From Desulfobacula sp. (GTDB taxonomy: Bacteria > Desulfobacterota > Desulfobacteria > Desulfobacterales > Desulfobacteraceae), in the NCBI RefSeq assembly GCF_030145145.1, contig NZ_JAQYWD010000010.1, positions 79,146-143,145 of the forward strand: a DNA stretch of 64,000 nt, written 5' to 3'. Of the stretch, positions 55,840-63,955 are shown in pieces (within the stretch, counting starts at the first letter, position 1; each line of letters begins with the position of its first letter). A program made the position numbers and the translations under genes. The notes beneath the pieces were generated by a model. The model was not told the origin of the DNA and did no database searches. It saw only the letters and a program-made list of their open reading frames with translations.

Positions 55840-56087
55840 TTGTGAAACTCCTTTTTTTGTCGCTCAATGAGAATGGTTTCCAGGGCTTCAACCCGCTCTT
55901 CCATTTTTGACAATCCATGATATATGTCCTGGATCATTTTGGTTTCCTGTGTCTGGGTCTGTTTGTCTTTTTGGGACAGTCCCCCTGTTTTGGAAGCCCT
56001 GATGATGCCGATCAAAATCAATCCAAGGGTGGCGATTAAGAGGATTGCCCCGCCAATGCAGATGCCTACGATAAGTGCGCCCATCAT
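55836..56087 (-). CDS. pspB: Phage shock protein B-like protein
   Basis: An 83-residue protein with one N-terminal membrane helix (GICIGGAILLIATLGLILIGI) and a cytoplasmic coiled coil (IYHGLSKMEERVEALETILIER) very like PspB. It lies between pspA and pspC and overlaps pspC by 4 bases. Confidence 0.88.
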   Translation of the reverse strand: MMGALIVGICIGGAILLIATLGLILIGIIRASKTGGLSQKDKQTQTQETKMIQDIYHGLSKMEERVEALETILIERQKKEFHK

Positions 56088-56123
56088 AATACAATTACTC
56101 CCCTTTGCTTGAATGTGGATGGT

Positions 56124-56807
56124 TTATGCATCTGTTGTATCATCGTTTTTTAAAGATTGGGAGGACTTTAATCTGCTGAGTTCTTTTTCGATTTCGTCAT
56201 CCGTTTCCAGGGCGTCAAACTGGCCTTCCAATGCTGAATGTCTGCCATAGTTCACCAGGTCTGCCTCGGCTTCCATCCTTTCGATCTGCTGTTCTAACTC
56301 TTCAAATTTCTGCATCACCTCGGCACTGTCGGCACGCCGGATTTCTTCCTGGGCTCTTTTTTTGCCTTTGGCCCGGATATGTCGTTGAACCAGCATCCGT
56401 TGCTTTTCCCGGGCAGATTTGAGTTTGTTTTCAAGGGCCTGGATATCTTCCCGGTATTGTTCGATGATCACGTTCAGTTCGGTTAATTCGATCTCAACAC
56501 CTTCAACTCTCCGGGTATACCGTCTTTTTTCCTGGAGGGCCTGTCGGGCCAGCGCATCTTTTCCTTTTTTTACAGCCAGTTCAGCCTTCTGAATCCAGAT
56601 CGCCTCTTTTTCCTGGATGTCGTCCAGGAACCGACGCACCTTTTTATGATTGGCAATGGCATTTGCACAGGCAGATTTGATTTCAATCAATGTGTCTTCC
56701 ATTTCCCGGATCATTAGTTTGATTAATTTTTCTGGATCTTCTGCATTGTCGAGCATTGAATTGATGTTGGATGCAACAATGTCTTTAAATCGTGTAAAAA
56801 TTCCCAT
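56124..56807 (-). CDS. pspA: Phage shock protein A (PspA/IM30 family)
   Basis: A 227-residue all-helical, coiled-coil protein starting MGIFTRFKDIVASNINSMLDNAEDPEKLI, the amphipathic membrane-binding helix of PspA, with length close to E. coli PspA. It coats and stabilises stressed inner membrane and inhibits PspF. ATG 56807 follows AGGAGA; the frame is open to 56876. The gene is transcribed from the sigma-54 promoter at 56891 and forms an operon with pspB and pspC. Confidence 0.93.
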   Translation of the reverse strand: MGIFTRFKDIVASNINSMLDNAEDPEKLIKLMIREMEDTLIEIKSACANAIANHKKVRRFLDDIQEKEAIWIQKAELAVKKGKDALARQALQEKRRYTRRVEGVEIELTELNVIIEQYREDIQALENKLKSAREKQRMLVQRHIRAKGKKRAQEEIRRADSAEVMQKFEELEQQIERMEAEADLVNYGRHSALEGQFDALETDDEIEKELSRLKSSQSLKNDDTTDA

Positions 56808-56890
56808 TTTATGTTCTCCTTTGATTTGTGGTTGTTTTCTGACCTCATGTCCTATCAAGTGGTTACTGCCTCTCATCTGGTTGGATAAAT

Positions 56891-56906
56891 AGCATTTAAC
56901 GTGCCA
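56891..56906 (-). promoter_or_regulatory. Sigma-54 (-24/-12) promoter of pspABC
   Basis: Read on the - strand, TGGCAC, GTTAA, ATGCT fits the sigma-54 consensus TGGCAC-N5-TTGCW with correct spacing. The start would be about 56880, 73 bases upstream of pspA. The activator gene pspF is divergent next door, and its binding sites should lie in the 150 bases beyond. Confidence 0.85.
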
Positions 56907-56954
56907 GGCAGGTTATATATACGAAACGATCTGTGATTTTAGCGGGTTATGGTA

Positions 56955-56984
56955 TTGACAACCGTTGGACTGGCATGGTACTTT
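56955..56984 (+). promoter_or_regulatory. Possible sigma-70 promoter of pspF
   Basis: TTGACA (56955-56960) and TACTTT (56979-56984), 18 bp apart, face pspF. The -10 is poor. This would separate constitutive pspF transcription from the sigma-54 promoter of pspABC. Confidence 0.4.
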
Positions 56985-57057
56985 TTGCCATTAGTTGGTT
57001 TTTTATGCCAAATAGTAGAATTATTCATCAAATTGATCACTTGTTTCAGGAGGTAAG

Positions 57058-58137
57058 ATGGGTTTTTCAAGCCAGACCCAGGGGATGGATAAAGAAGCGT
57101 CACTGCCGGAAGCATTGGGTCAGTCCGAGGCCTTTATTGATTTTCAGGAACAAATATCAAAGGTGGCCCCCATTGAGCGGCCGGTTTTGATACTGGGTGA
57201 GCGTGGTACGGGCAAGGAGCTTGCCGCGTCACGGATTCACTTTTTGTCCAAGCGATGGCAAAGGCCGTTTGTTACATTGAATTGCGCTGCATTGACACCA
57301 ACATTGATCGGGTCCGAACTCTTCGGGTATGAAAAAGGCGCATTTACGGGTGCGGGTGTGCGGCAGGCCGGTCGCTTTGAAACAGCCTCTGAAGGGACCC
57401 TTTTCCTGGATGAAATCGGGACGATTCCCATGGAAGTTCAGGAGAAGATTTTAAGGGTAGTGGAATACGGCAGTTTTGAACGGGTTGGCGCCTCCCGGTC
57501 CATTCATGTGGATGTTCGGATTGTGGCGGCAACCAATGTGGATTTGTTTTCCATGGCCCAGTCTGGCGAATTTAAACAAGATCTTCTTGACCGGCTTTCT
57601 TTTGAGGTGATCTATGTACCGCCCTTGAGATATCGGCGAGACGATATACTGGTTCTATCCAATCATTTTGCCGGAAGAATGGCATTTGAACTTGGCTGGG
57701 AGGATATCCCCGAGATTTCTTCCCAGGCGTTGAAGGCGCTTGAGGCATATCCATGGCCGGGAAATATCAGGGAATTAAAAAATGTGATCGAGCGAGCCGT
57801 TTATAAATCACCCACTCCTGAAATTAAAGAAATTTCCTTTAATCCCTTCACTTGTCCCTATGGGGATACACTGGAAAAAAGGAACGGCTCAAAAAAAACG
57901 GGGCAGGGACCGGAAATTTCGTCGATACGGGGAGAAACCGCGTTGGAAGAGGGGGCGGTCCTGCATAAACTTCTCAAGGAAAAATCATTTAAGCAGGCAA
58001 TGGGTGAGTTGGAATATTATCTGGTGTCAAGGGCGTTGAAATCGTGTCGATTTAACCAGAAAAAGGCAGCCCAGAGCCTTGGGCTGTCCTATGATCAGTT
58101 TCGAGGTATCCGGAAAAAGCATGCCGGCAGGATGTGA
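57058..58137 (+). CDS. pspF: PspF-type sigma-54 enhancer-binding activator
   Basis: A 359-residue bacterial enhancer-binding protein without a sensory N-terminal domain. The AAA+ domain starts near residue 20: Walker A GERGTGKE, the sigma-54 contact loop GAFTGA, Walker B GTLFLDEIG, and an arginine-finger region LLDRLSFEVI. A Fis-type helix-turn-helix closes the protein (SCRFNQKKAAQSLGLSYDQFRGI). Missing receiver domain, divergence from pspABC and the sigma-54 promoter between them identify PspF. AGGAGG precedes ATG. Confidence 0.92.
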   Translation: MGFSSQTQGMDKEASLPEALGQSEAFIDFQEQISKVAPIERPVLILGERGTGKELAASRIHFLSKRWQRPFVTLNCAALTPTLIGSELFGYEKGAFTGAGVRQAGRFETASEGTLFLDEIGTIPMEVQEKILRVVEYGSFERVGASRSIHVDVRIVAATNVDLFSMAQSGEFKQDLLDRLSFEVIYVPPLRYRRDDILVLSNHFAGRMAFELGWEDIPEISSQALKALEAYPWPGNIRELKNVIERAVYKSPTPEIKEISFNPFTCPYGDTLEKRNGSKKTGQGPEISSIRGETALEEGAVLHKLLKEKSFKQAMGELEYYLVSRALKSCRFNQKKAAQSLGLSYDQFRGIRKKHAGRM

Positions 58138-58153
58138 CCCGTTCCCCTTCCAT

Positions 58154-58169
58154 GTTCATTATGATGAAC
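58154..58169. promoter_or_regulatory. Palindromic operator-like site, copy 1
   Basis: GTTCATTATGATGAAC has 6-bp perfect arms (GTTCAT/ATGAAC). With flanks CAT and GG it is repeated 147 bases downstream with one base changed. It lies just after the pspF stop. Confidence 0.55.
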
Positions 58170-58300
58170 GGAAACCATCGGGGGATGAATGTCTTGAAAA
58201 CAGTGGAAACATAGTTCTGAAGGGTGTTTAGGGATAATTCAAGCCCCCTTAAAAAGAAGTTGACCCCCCCTTTTTCATCATGTATCATGACCGGTATCAT

Positions 58301-58316
58301 GTTCATAATGATGAAC
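58301..58316. promoter_or_regulatory. Palindromic operator-like site, copy 2, upstream of the ferredoxin operon
   Basis: GTTCATAATGATGAAC, same arms and same flanks (CAT before, GG after) as copy 1. It sits 74 bases upstream of the ferredoxin ATG, a normal place for a repressor or activator site. No cognate regulator is in the window. The rest of 58138-58389 shows no gene. Confidence 0.6.
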
Positions 58317-58389
58317 GGCTTTGTGTTCAATACCAATCGATTCAATGCCTTTCACAAGGTTGAGATGATAAGAATGGAGATATCTGCTA

Positions 58390-58869
58390 ATGGATGTTAA
58401 AACGCTTATAATCCACCCCGACAAATGCAATAATTGTGGCGACTGTGAAACTGCATGCATTAATACCCATAAAAGCTTAACCAGCCCTGGCCTGTCCTGT
58501 ATCCGCATCTTGAAAGATGCGGAAGACGATGATTTCTTTTTCCCCATCGCCTGCAAGCAATGCGAAAATCCGCCTTGCCTTTCCGCTTGTCCCAAAGACG
58601 CAATCTATCATGATGACGAATTGAATCTGGTTTTGATTGATCGTCAAAAATGTGTGGGATGCGGTATGTGTGTGACCGCCTGCCCTTTTGGCGCGATGAA
58701 ACTGGATAAACAAAAGGCCAAATCCTATAAATGTGACCTGTGCGGCGGTGAACCCGAATGTGTGAAAGTGTGTGAACCTGGTGCCATTGTATACCAGGAT
58801 GTTGAAATGCTTAAATATCCCAATATGGTTCATGTGGCAGGAAAACTGGCCCGTATGGAAAAACATTAA
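58390..58869 (+). CDS. Multi-cluster 4Fe-4S ferredoxin (HycB/CooF-like)
   Basis: A 159-residue protein with four cysteine motifs for 4Fe-4S clusters: CNNCGDCETAC, CKQCENPPCLSACP, CVGCGMCVTACP and CDLCGGEPECVKVCEPGA. This is the electron-transfer subunit type found with hydrogenases, formate dehydrogenases, CO dehydrogenase and oxidoreductases. It is cytosolic (no signal peptide). GGAGA lies about 9 bases upstream. It forms an operon with a second ferredoxin and metV. Confidence 0.9.
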   Translation: MDVKTLIIHPDKCNNCGDCETACINTHKSLTSPGLSCIRILKDAEDDDFFFPIACKQCENPPCLSACPKDAIYHDDELNLVLIDRQKCVGCGMCVTACPFGAMKLDKQKAKSYKCDLCGGEPECVKVCEPGAIVYQDVEMLKYPNMVHVAGKLARMEKH

Positions 58870-58901
58870 AGGCCTCAGGAAAATTTTAAGGAGATACGGA
58901 T

Positions 58902-59291
58902 ATGTCCTTTTTTAAAGTGAATGAGAACTGCAATGGATGCCTGGCCTGTGTACAAAATTGTCCGGCAAGCGCATTGAATTATTTTGATCAGGGAAACAAG
59001 CGAAAGATACTGCATAATATGTCTCTTTGTGCCAGATGTGGCCATTGCTGGCGGATCTGCCCCCAGGATGCCATTGAATTTAAAGTCTTGCTCACCGGTA
59101 ATTTTGATCTGGTGACAACCTTGGATTTGGTTCATTGCAAGGTGTGCGGCGAACCCATTTATACGAAAAGCCTGGGTGACTCGGTTGCCGGGAAGACGCA
59201 TGAAACCATTGAGGCCTTGTGCCCGGATCATAAAGGGTCAGAACCTGTAAGTGTATGGAAAAACCTTGCCTCCAAGAAAGTTTCCCAATAG
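58902..59291 (+). CDS. Two-cluster ferredoxin with C-terminal cysteine motif
   Basis: A 129-residue protein with two full 4Fe-4S motifs (CNGCLACVQNCP and CARCGHCWRICP) in the first 55 residues. The C-terminal half has a separate C-x2-C (HCKVCGEPIYT) and a later Cys in EALCPDHKG, perhaps a further metal site. AAGGAGATA precedes the ATG. It lies 32 bases after the first ferredoxin and 10 before metV, so it is a likely electron carrier for them. Confidence 0.87.
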   Translation: MSFFKVNENCNGCLACVQNCPASALNYFDQGNKRKILHNMSLCARCGHCWRICPQDAIEFKVLLTGNFDLVTTLDLVHCKVCGEPIYTKSLGDSVAGKTHETIEALCPDHKGSEPVSVWKNLASKKVSQ

Positions 59292-59301
59292 GAGATGATG
59301 T

Positions 59302-59985
59302 ATGATAGTCGGCGAAAATAAACCCATTGAAGAGATTATAGCATCGGTAAACGAATATCACAATGTCCTGGTCGTCGGATGTCAAACCTGTGTGGCCGTC
59401 AGCCTTACCGGCGGTGACAGGGCGGCAAGATCAATGACGGAAGCCCTCACCCATGCATTTAAAGACAGTAAACCCCTTCATCTGTTTGAAACCAGCATGC
59501 TGGAACGGCAATGCGAACGGGATTGGATTGAACCGTTTTTTGACCTTCCTGAAGGGATAGATGCCATTTTGTCCCTTGCATGTGGTGCGGGTGTTCAAAC
59601 CATGGCAGATGCATTTAAAGGCATTCCCGTGTTGCCGGCATTAAACACCACGTTTATGGGCGCATTGGATCAACCCGGCATCCTTAATGAAAAATGTGTG
59701 GGATGTGGGGATTGCCTTCTGGCCTTGACCGGTGGCATCTGTCCCATTGCCCGATGTGCCAAGCGGCTGCTTAACGGACCCTGCGGCGGATCATCAAACG
59801 GGTTATGCGAAATTAGTATTTCCATGGGCCGGGAGGTTGAATGTGCCTGGCACCTGATTGTTGAGCGTCTAAAAGCGCTTGGCAAACTGGATAACTATGA
59901 AAAAATCAGTGAACTGAAAAACTGGAGTCCCGGAGGTTCCGGAGGCCCAAGGCAGCTTATCCATCCGGGGGAAACGCCGTTTTAA
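59302..59985 (+). CDS. metV: MetV-type protein (methylenetetrahydrofolate reductase C-terminal domain)
   Basis: A 227-residue protein. The first 120 residues (YHNVLVVGCQTCVAVSLTGG, LSLACGAGVQTMAD) are followed by the cysteine-rich MTHFR_C motif (CVGCGDCLLALTGGICPIARCAKRLLNGPCGG, then GLCE). In acetogens MetV couples an FeS site to MetF, the methylenetetrahydrofolate reductase. No metF is beside it here; the two ferredoxin genes upstream are. It links to the same tetrahydrofolate C1 pool that the corrinoid methyltransferase at 44223 feeds. Confidence 0.85.
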   Translation: MIVGENKPIEEIIASVNEYHNVLVVGCQTCVAVSLTGGDRAARSMTEALTHAFKDSKPLHLFETSMLERQCERDWIEPFFDLPEGIDAILSLACGAGVQTMADAFKGIPVLPALNTTFMGALDQPGILNEKCVGCGDCLLALTGGICPIARCAKRLLNGPCGGSSNGLCEISISMGREVECAWHLIVERLKALGKLDNYEKISELKNWSPGGSGGPRQLIHPGETPF

Positions 59986-60047
59986 CCCTGGTGCAACCCC
60001 TTTGAAGGATCTTTTGACTGCTTCAAAGGATATGGGGTTTTATCCCG

Positions 60048-60230
60048 TTACAATCGGTTTATGGGAACATTGGCCAGTTTTTCTTCAAGATAATCATCCA
60101 TGAGGTCTTTATATTTGTCTTCAGGGTATTTTGTTGTGCAGGACCTGCAGCAAAAATAAACGTTTGTTCAGGTTCTTTTGATGGTTAGATCTCCGCCACA
60201 GTTCAGGCACTTTTTTTTGATGTCGCTCAA
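60048..60230 (-). CDS. Small Zn-ribbon protein with in-frame UGA (candidate selenoprotein or broken gene)
   Basis: On the - strand a TTG at 60230 follows AAAGGA by 8 bases and opens a 61-codon frame, interrupted at codon 21 by UGA (60168-60170). Before it: LSDIKKKCLNCGGDLTIKRT; after it: TNVYFCCRSCTTKYPEDKYK and the tail LMDDYLEEKLANVPINRL. The CxxC...CCxxC cysteine set spans the UGA and resembles a Zn-ribbon/TRASH domain, so both halves belong to one protein. Starting 14 bases after the UGA, TTGCTGCAGGTCCTGCACAA can fold into a stem with a GGTCC-type apical loop, which resembles a bacterial SECIS. Either UGA is read as selenocysteine or it is a nonsense mutation. Confidence 0.5.
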
Positions 60231-60332
60231 TATTTTTATCCTTTATTTTTTAGTATTGTGTGGCTAAAATAAAGCCAAACAGGATAAAAGTCAAAACAAT
60301 ACAGCAGGGATAACAGGGGGCCTTGAAAATAA

Positions 60333-60815
60333 ATGGATAAAAATAAGGACAGATACAACCGAAGCTATCCCATTTCCTGGGAGCAGCTTCATCGGGATTC
60401 AAAAGCCCTGTCGTGGCGACTCCATGACAGGGAAGACGCATGGACCGGCATTGTCGCTGTCACCCGGGGCGGCCTGGTGCCTGCGGCTGTCATTGCCCGG
60501 GAACTGGGGATTCATCATATTGATACCGTCTGCATTACCAGTTATAACTGGCAGCACCAGGGAGAGACCAAAATCCTGAAGCAGGTGGAGGGGTCCGGGG
60601 AAGGACTGTTGATTATTGATGATCTTGTGGATACGGGTTCAACGGCCCGGATTGTCCGGAAAATGCTGCCGAAAGCGTATTTTGCAACCGTATATGCCAA
60701 ACCGGCCGGTAAACCCCTGGTAGATGCCTATGTGACCGAAGTCAGCCAGGATACCTGGATCCTCTTTCCATGGGATTCAGAGTCTCAATTTGTAGCGCCC
60801 ATTGCCGGGAAATAG
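60333..60815 (+). CDS. gpt: Xanthine-guanine phosphoribosyltransferase
   Basis: A 160-residue type I phosphoribosyltransferase. The PRPP-binding motif is LLIIDDLVDTGSTA, and GIVAVTRGGLVPAAVIARELGI, DTVCITSYNW and the C-terminal DTWILFPWD match E. coli Gpt closely. It salvages guanine, xanthine and hypoxanthine to nucleotides in the cytosol. It is monocistronic and ends at a strong terminator shared with argG. Confidence 0.92.
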   Translation: MDKNKDRYNRSYPISWEQLHRDSKALSWRLHDREDAWTGIVAVTRGGLVPAAVIARELGIHHIDTVCITSYNWQHQGETKILKQVEGSGEGLLIIDDLVDTGSTARIVRKMLPKAYFATVYAKPAGKPLVDAYVTEVSQDTWILFPWDSESQFVAPIAGK

Positions 60816-60820
60816 ACAAA

Positions 60821-60857
60821 CCCTTCCCGGGAGGTCACGTTTGACTCCCGGGAAGGG
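60821..60857. terminator. Bidirectional terminator between gpt and argG
   Basis: CCCTTCCCGGGAG (60821-60833) and CTCCCGGGAAGGG (60845-60857) form a perfect 13-bp GC-rich stem with an 11-base loop, placed between converging gpt and argG. A/T-rich runs follow on both sides. Confidence 0.85.
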
Positions 60858-60864
60858 ATTTAAA

Positions 60865-62094
60865 TCAGCTTTTTTTGTTGATGATACTTCTATGGGCCAT
60901 CAGGCGAATGGCATTGATTTTAATAAATCCTTCCGCATCTTCCTGGTTATACCCCCCTTCAATATCCATGGAGGACAGGTCCTGGTTATACAGGGATGAG
61001 GGGCTTGTTCGTGCAATGGGGTATGCGGTCCCTTTATACAACTTGAGGGTGACCTCACCATCAATGGCCTCCTGGCTCTTATCAATGGCCACCATGAGGA
61101 ATTCCATTTCAGGACTGAACCAGAACCCGTTGTATACCAGTTCTGCTAATTTGGTAGACAGCATGTCGCGAAGCCGCATGACCTCCCGGTCCATGGCAAT
61201 GCCTTCAATATCTTTGTGGGCTTCCAGGAGAATGGTGCCCCCGGGGGTTTCATACACGCCCCGGGATTTAATGCCCACAAACCGGTTTTCAACCATGTCC
61301 AGCCGGCCAATTCCGTTTTCCCGCCCCAGTTCATTGAGGTATTCAAACAGTTCAAGGGGATCGGTTTTAACGGTGTTGTTTTCAAGATGGGTGACCTTGA
61401 CCGGGATGCCGTCCTTGAATTCGATTTTGATTTTTGTGGGGGTGTCCGGTGCGTCTTCCGGGGAGACCGTATGGGAATAAATGCTGTTCTCACATTCATG
61501 ACCCGGGTCTTCAAGGATGCCGGCTTCGTGGGAAATATGCAGCAGATTGTCATCTTCACTATAGGGCTTGGATGCGGACTGCTTGGTGGGGATACCATGC
61601 TTTTCAGCATACTCGAGCAGGTCGGTTCTTCCCTTGAAGGTGTCTAAAAACGCCGTGTTTTTCCAGGGGGCAATCACTTTGATCTGGGGGTTTAATGCAT
61701 AATAGGACAATTCAAACCTGACCTGATCATTGCCTTTGCCGGTTGCGCCATGGGAAACATATTCGGCCCCCACCTGTTTGGCGATCTCTATTTGTTTTTT
61801 TGCAATAATGGGCCGGGCAATGGCTGTTCCTAAAAGGTATCGCCCTTCATAGATGGTGTTGGCTTTATACACGGGAAAGATATAATCGGTGACAAACTCT
61901 TTTCTCATGTCTTCGATAAAGACTTTGGATGCACCGATTTTCAGTGCTTTTTGTTCTGCAGCCTGGAAGTCTTCTTTCTGGCCGATGTTGGCCATATAGG
62001 CGAAGACTTCATACCCCTGCTCCAGCAGCCATTTTAAAATAACAGAGGTATCAAGCCCTCCTGAATAGGCCAGAACAACTTTTCCTTTTGACAT
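60865..62094 (-). CDS. argG: Argininosuccinate synthase
   Basis: A 409-residue enzyme of arginine synthesis that joins citrulline and aspartate using ATP. The PP-loop is [15 protein letters not shown] at the N-terminus, and the family motif [17 protein letters not shown] is present; length is normal (about 400). GGAGATCC precedes ATG. It is a housekeeping gene and not linked in function to its neighbours. Confidence 0.95.
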   Translation of the reverse strand: MSKGKVVLAYSGGLDTSVILKWLLEQGYEVFAYMANIGQKEDFQAAEQKALKIGASKVFIEDMRKEFVTDYIFPVYKANTIYEGRYLLGTAIARPIIAKKQIEIAKQVGAEYVSHGATGKGNDQVRFELSYYALNPQIKVIAPWKNTAFLDTFKGRTDLLEYAEKHGIPTKQSASKPYSEDDNLLHISHEAGILEDPGHECENSIYSHTVSPEDAPDTPTKIKIEFKDGIPVKVTHLENNTVKTDPLELFEYLNELGRENGIGRLDMVENRFVGIKSRGVYETPGGTILLEAHKDIEGIAMDREVMRLRDMLSTKLAELVYNGFWFSPEMEFLMVAIDKSQEAIDGEVTLKLYKGTAYPIARTSPSSLYNQDLSSMDIEGGYNQEDAEGFIKINAIRLMAHRSIINKKS

Positions 62095-62265
62095 TGGATC
62101 TCCTTTATTTTCTTTAATTCCAATTTAGTTCAAATATCATGGCCTATTAATGAAGAAAAACAGTCAAATAGTCAACGGGAATCTCATTGCGGCCACACAA
62201 GATCTGAAACAACCTAGACCCGTGCAAGGGGAATGGATGATCACGGGTTTGACCGGGATCGGTAT

Positions 62266-62802
62266 TCAGGTTGTGATCAGGCTGTTTATTTTTGCTGCCA
62301 GGTCTTTGGGACCGGCTGGGGCCATGCTCTGGTGCAAAGATCGCAATACTTCCCGAATGATAGCTGTCTTGGGTTGGGGAGACAGCATCTGGACCTCAAT
62401 GGTTTTGATGTCCATCACTATTTCCGCCAGTTGGGCATAGGGTTGTTTGAGCAGGGCCAGACCCGTTTTGATATCTTGAAGAACCTGTTCCACGTTTTTT
62501 TGGTCCTGATCTTCCAGAACCGGACCGGTGCCCAGCTTCAAGACGGTCTTGTCAGGGCTTGGAACCCCCTCCACCTGCAGTACGTCCAATCCCTGACGGG
62601 TGATGCCGATACCGCCGGAAAGGGTTTTGAGTTCTGCAAACCCCTGAATAAAAAGGTCTTCCGCCATTGTCCCGGCGTCTGTCTTTTCCAGGCCCAGGGT
62701 CGCCCCCACATCATACATGGAGACCTGTGCTTCAGGGTCGCCCTGGGTCATGGTATACAGTTCAAATAAATAGGCTTTTGCTTCAGGGTTATCAAGGTCC
62801 AT
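62266..62802 (-). CDS. Conserved hypothetical protein, probable winged-helix N-terminus
   Basis: A 178-residue protein starting MDLDNPEAKAYLFELY, with an AAAGGA site upstream; the frame is open to 62847. Residues 1-75 (VSMYDVGATLGLEKTDAGTMAEDLFIQGFAELKTLSGGIGITRQGLDVLQ) look like a winged-helix fold. The rest is helical and coiled (QDIKTGLALLKQPYAQLAEIVMDIKTIEVQ). It may be a DNA-binding or assembly protein; function unknown. Confidence 0.75.
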   Translation of the reverse strand: MDLDNPEAKAYLFELYTMTQGDPEAQVSMYDVGATLGLEKTDAGTMAEDLFIQGFAELKTLSGGIGITRQGLDVLQVEGVPSPDKTVLKLGTGPVLEDQDQKNVEQVLQDIKTGLALLKQPYAQLAEIVMDIKTIEVQMLSPQPKTAIIREVLRSLHQSMAPAGPKDLAAKINSLITT

Positions 62803-62903
62803 AGGATTATTCCTTTGTTTAAGGGGATTACAATGCCCGTCTATCATAGCATGGAAGTCAAATCAAAGGAACGGTTAAAACAGGAATGGTTGCCGGTTTA
62901 TCA

Positions 62904-63446
62904 TCACAGGAAAGGCTTTAACCATATCTTATTCGTTCTCCGGGGAATGTGAAGTTTTAAAAACGGGGTTTCTGCGGGCCGGATGACGGGCAGTGCTGTT
63001 GCGCCGGCAATTTTTTCAGACTGGGGCCTGGAATAGAGTTTTGCCTTATTAAAGACAAGGGTCACATACTGAATACCAAAATTACTTAATGTTTTTTGTA
63101 TCCCCCCATCCTGTAGAAAGGGTCCAGCAGTTTTTTTCCCGATGTTCCAGGTCAGGCCGTTTTTTTTGCCTTTGTAAATCTGGCTTCTGAGTTTTGACTT
63201 GAAACCGGCCATAATGTTTTGCTGTGATCCGGAAATACGGATGCGCAATTCCACCTTTGCGTGATAAACTTTCGGAACCGCCCCTTTAATTGTCATGTCC
63301 GGAATATTCAACGGCCTGTCCTGTCGCAGTTCCATTCCAGAAATGTTTGATTCCCTGGAAAAAGTAGGGCTCTGCTCAAAAAGGAACGTTGCTGTTTCCC
63401 TGTCCCGGGCCAGAATCCCTGCCGTATCAAAAAAAGGCATGGACAC
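62904..63446 (-). CDS. Hypothetical protein
   Basis: A basic, Lys/Arg-rich ORF of about 180 residues (KSKLRSQIYKGKKN, IPRRTNKIWLKPFL). No family is recognised. GTG 63446 is the nominal start. The same frame continues upstream as an open, protein-like reading to the stop of the gene at 63516, so the true start may be a rare codon just after that stop. Whether it is expressed is uncertain. Confidence 0.45.
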   Translation of the reverse strand: MSMPFFDTAGILARDRETATFLFEQSPTFSRESNISGMELRQDRPLNIPDMTIKGAVPKVYHAKVELRIRISGSQQNIMAGFKSKLRSQIYKGKKNGLTWNIGKKTAGPFLQDGGIQKTLSNFGIQYVTLVFNKAKLYSRPQSEKIAGATALPVIRPAETPFLKLHIPRRTNKIWLKPFL

Positions 63447-63515
63447 AAGCCTTGATCTGCCCGTAATGCTTCTAAAGTGGAACCGGTCTTGTCCATGGGC
63501 GCAAATTTTGCCATT

Positions 63516-63797
63516 TTATTCATCTTCCGGCAGTGAAATTTCCGGGGTAGCCCACAGAATGTATTCTTTGTTAATGAACAAGGTCTCGTATTTTTCCGGA
63601 TTTTCAAGGCCGGGTTTATAAATCGTCGGATTCATCAGGATTAAAAAAGGTTCGCGTTCGCTGCTGATTAAATCGCTTAATCTGCTGTAGCCTGGATCTC
63701 GATCTAAATTGACACAGGCGTTTATTTGAGTGCCATCCACCAGGGTGATTTTGACGGTATGGGAATTAATGTCCCTGCAAATTTCTTGGTCATTCAT
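63516..63797 (-). CDS. Small conserved-looking hypothetical protein
   Basis: A 93-residue ORF with an excellent ribosome-binding site (GGAGGTG, 6 bases before ATG 63797). It is beta-rich (TVKITLVDGTQINACVNL, EREPFLILMNP, YETLFINKEYILWATPE). I recognise no function. It lies directly upstream of the basic ORF at 62904 and may be co-transcribed. Confidence 0.65.
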   Translation of the reverse strand: MNDQEICRDINSHTVKITLVDGTQINACVNLDRDPGYSRLSDLISSEREPFLILMNPTIYKPGLENPEKYETLFINKEYILWATPEISLPEDE

Positions 63798-63955
63798 GAT
63801 CACCTCCATTTGATCTAAAAAGATAAAAATTTTTTAGTTGTGTATTGTTCAGGATTACATATTCATGGAAAGAATGTCAACTCAACCCCGGCTTCCAGCA
63901 GGGCCAACGCAAGTAAATATTATAAGGTCCCTATGGTCTTGGTAACTGGCAATGG

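Noticed and set aside
56971..56989. TGGCATGGTACTTTTTGCC as a second sigma-54 promoter for pspF
   Set aside because: The distance between the GG and GC elements is 15 rather than 12, so it cannot be a -24/-12 promoter.
63308..63607. 99-residue open frame overlapping the two small genes at 62904 and 63516
   Set aside because: It overlaps both better-supported frames and its composition (Cys/Arg-rich) looks non-coding.
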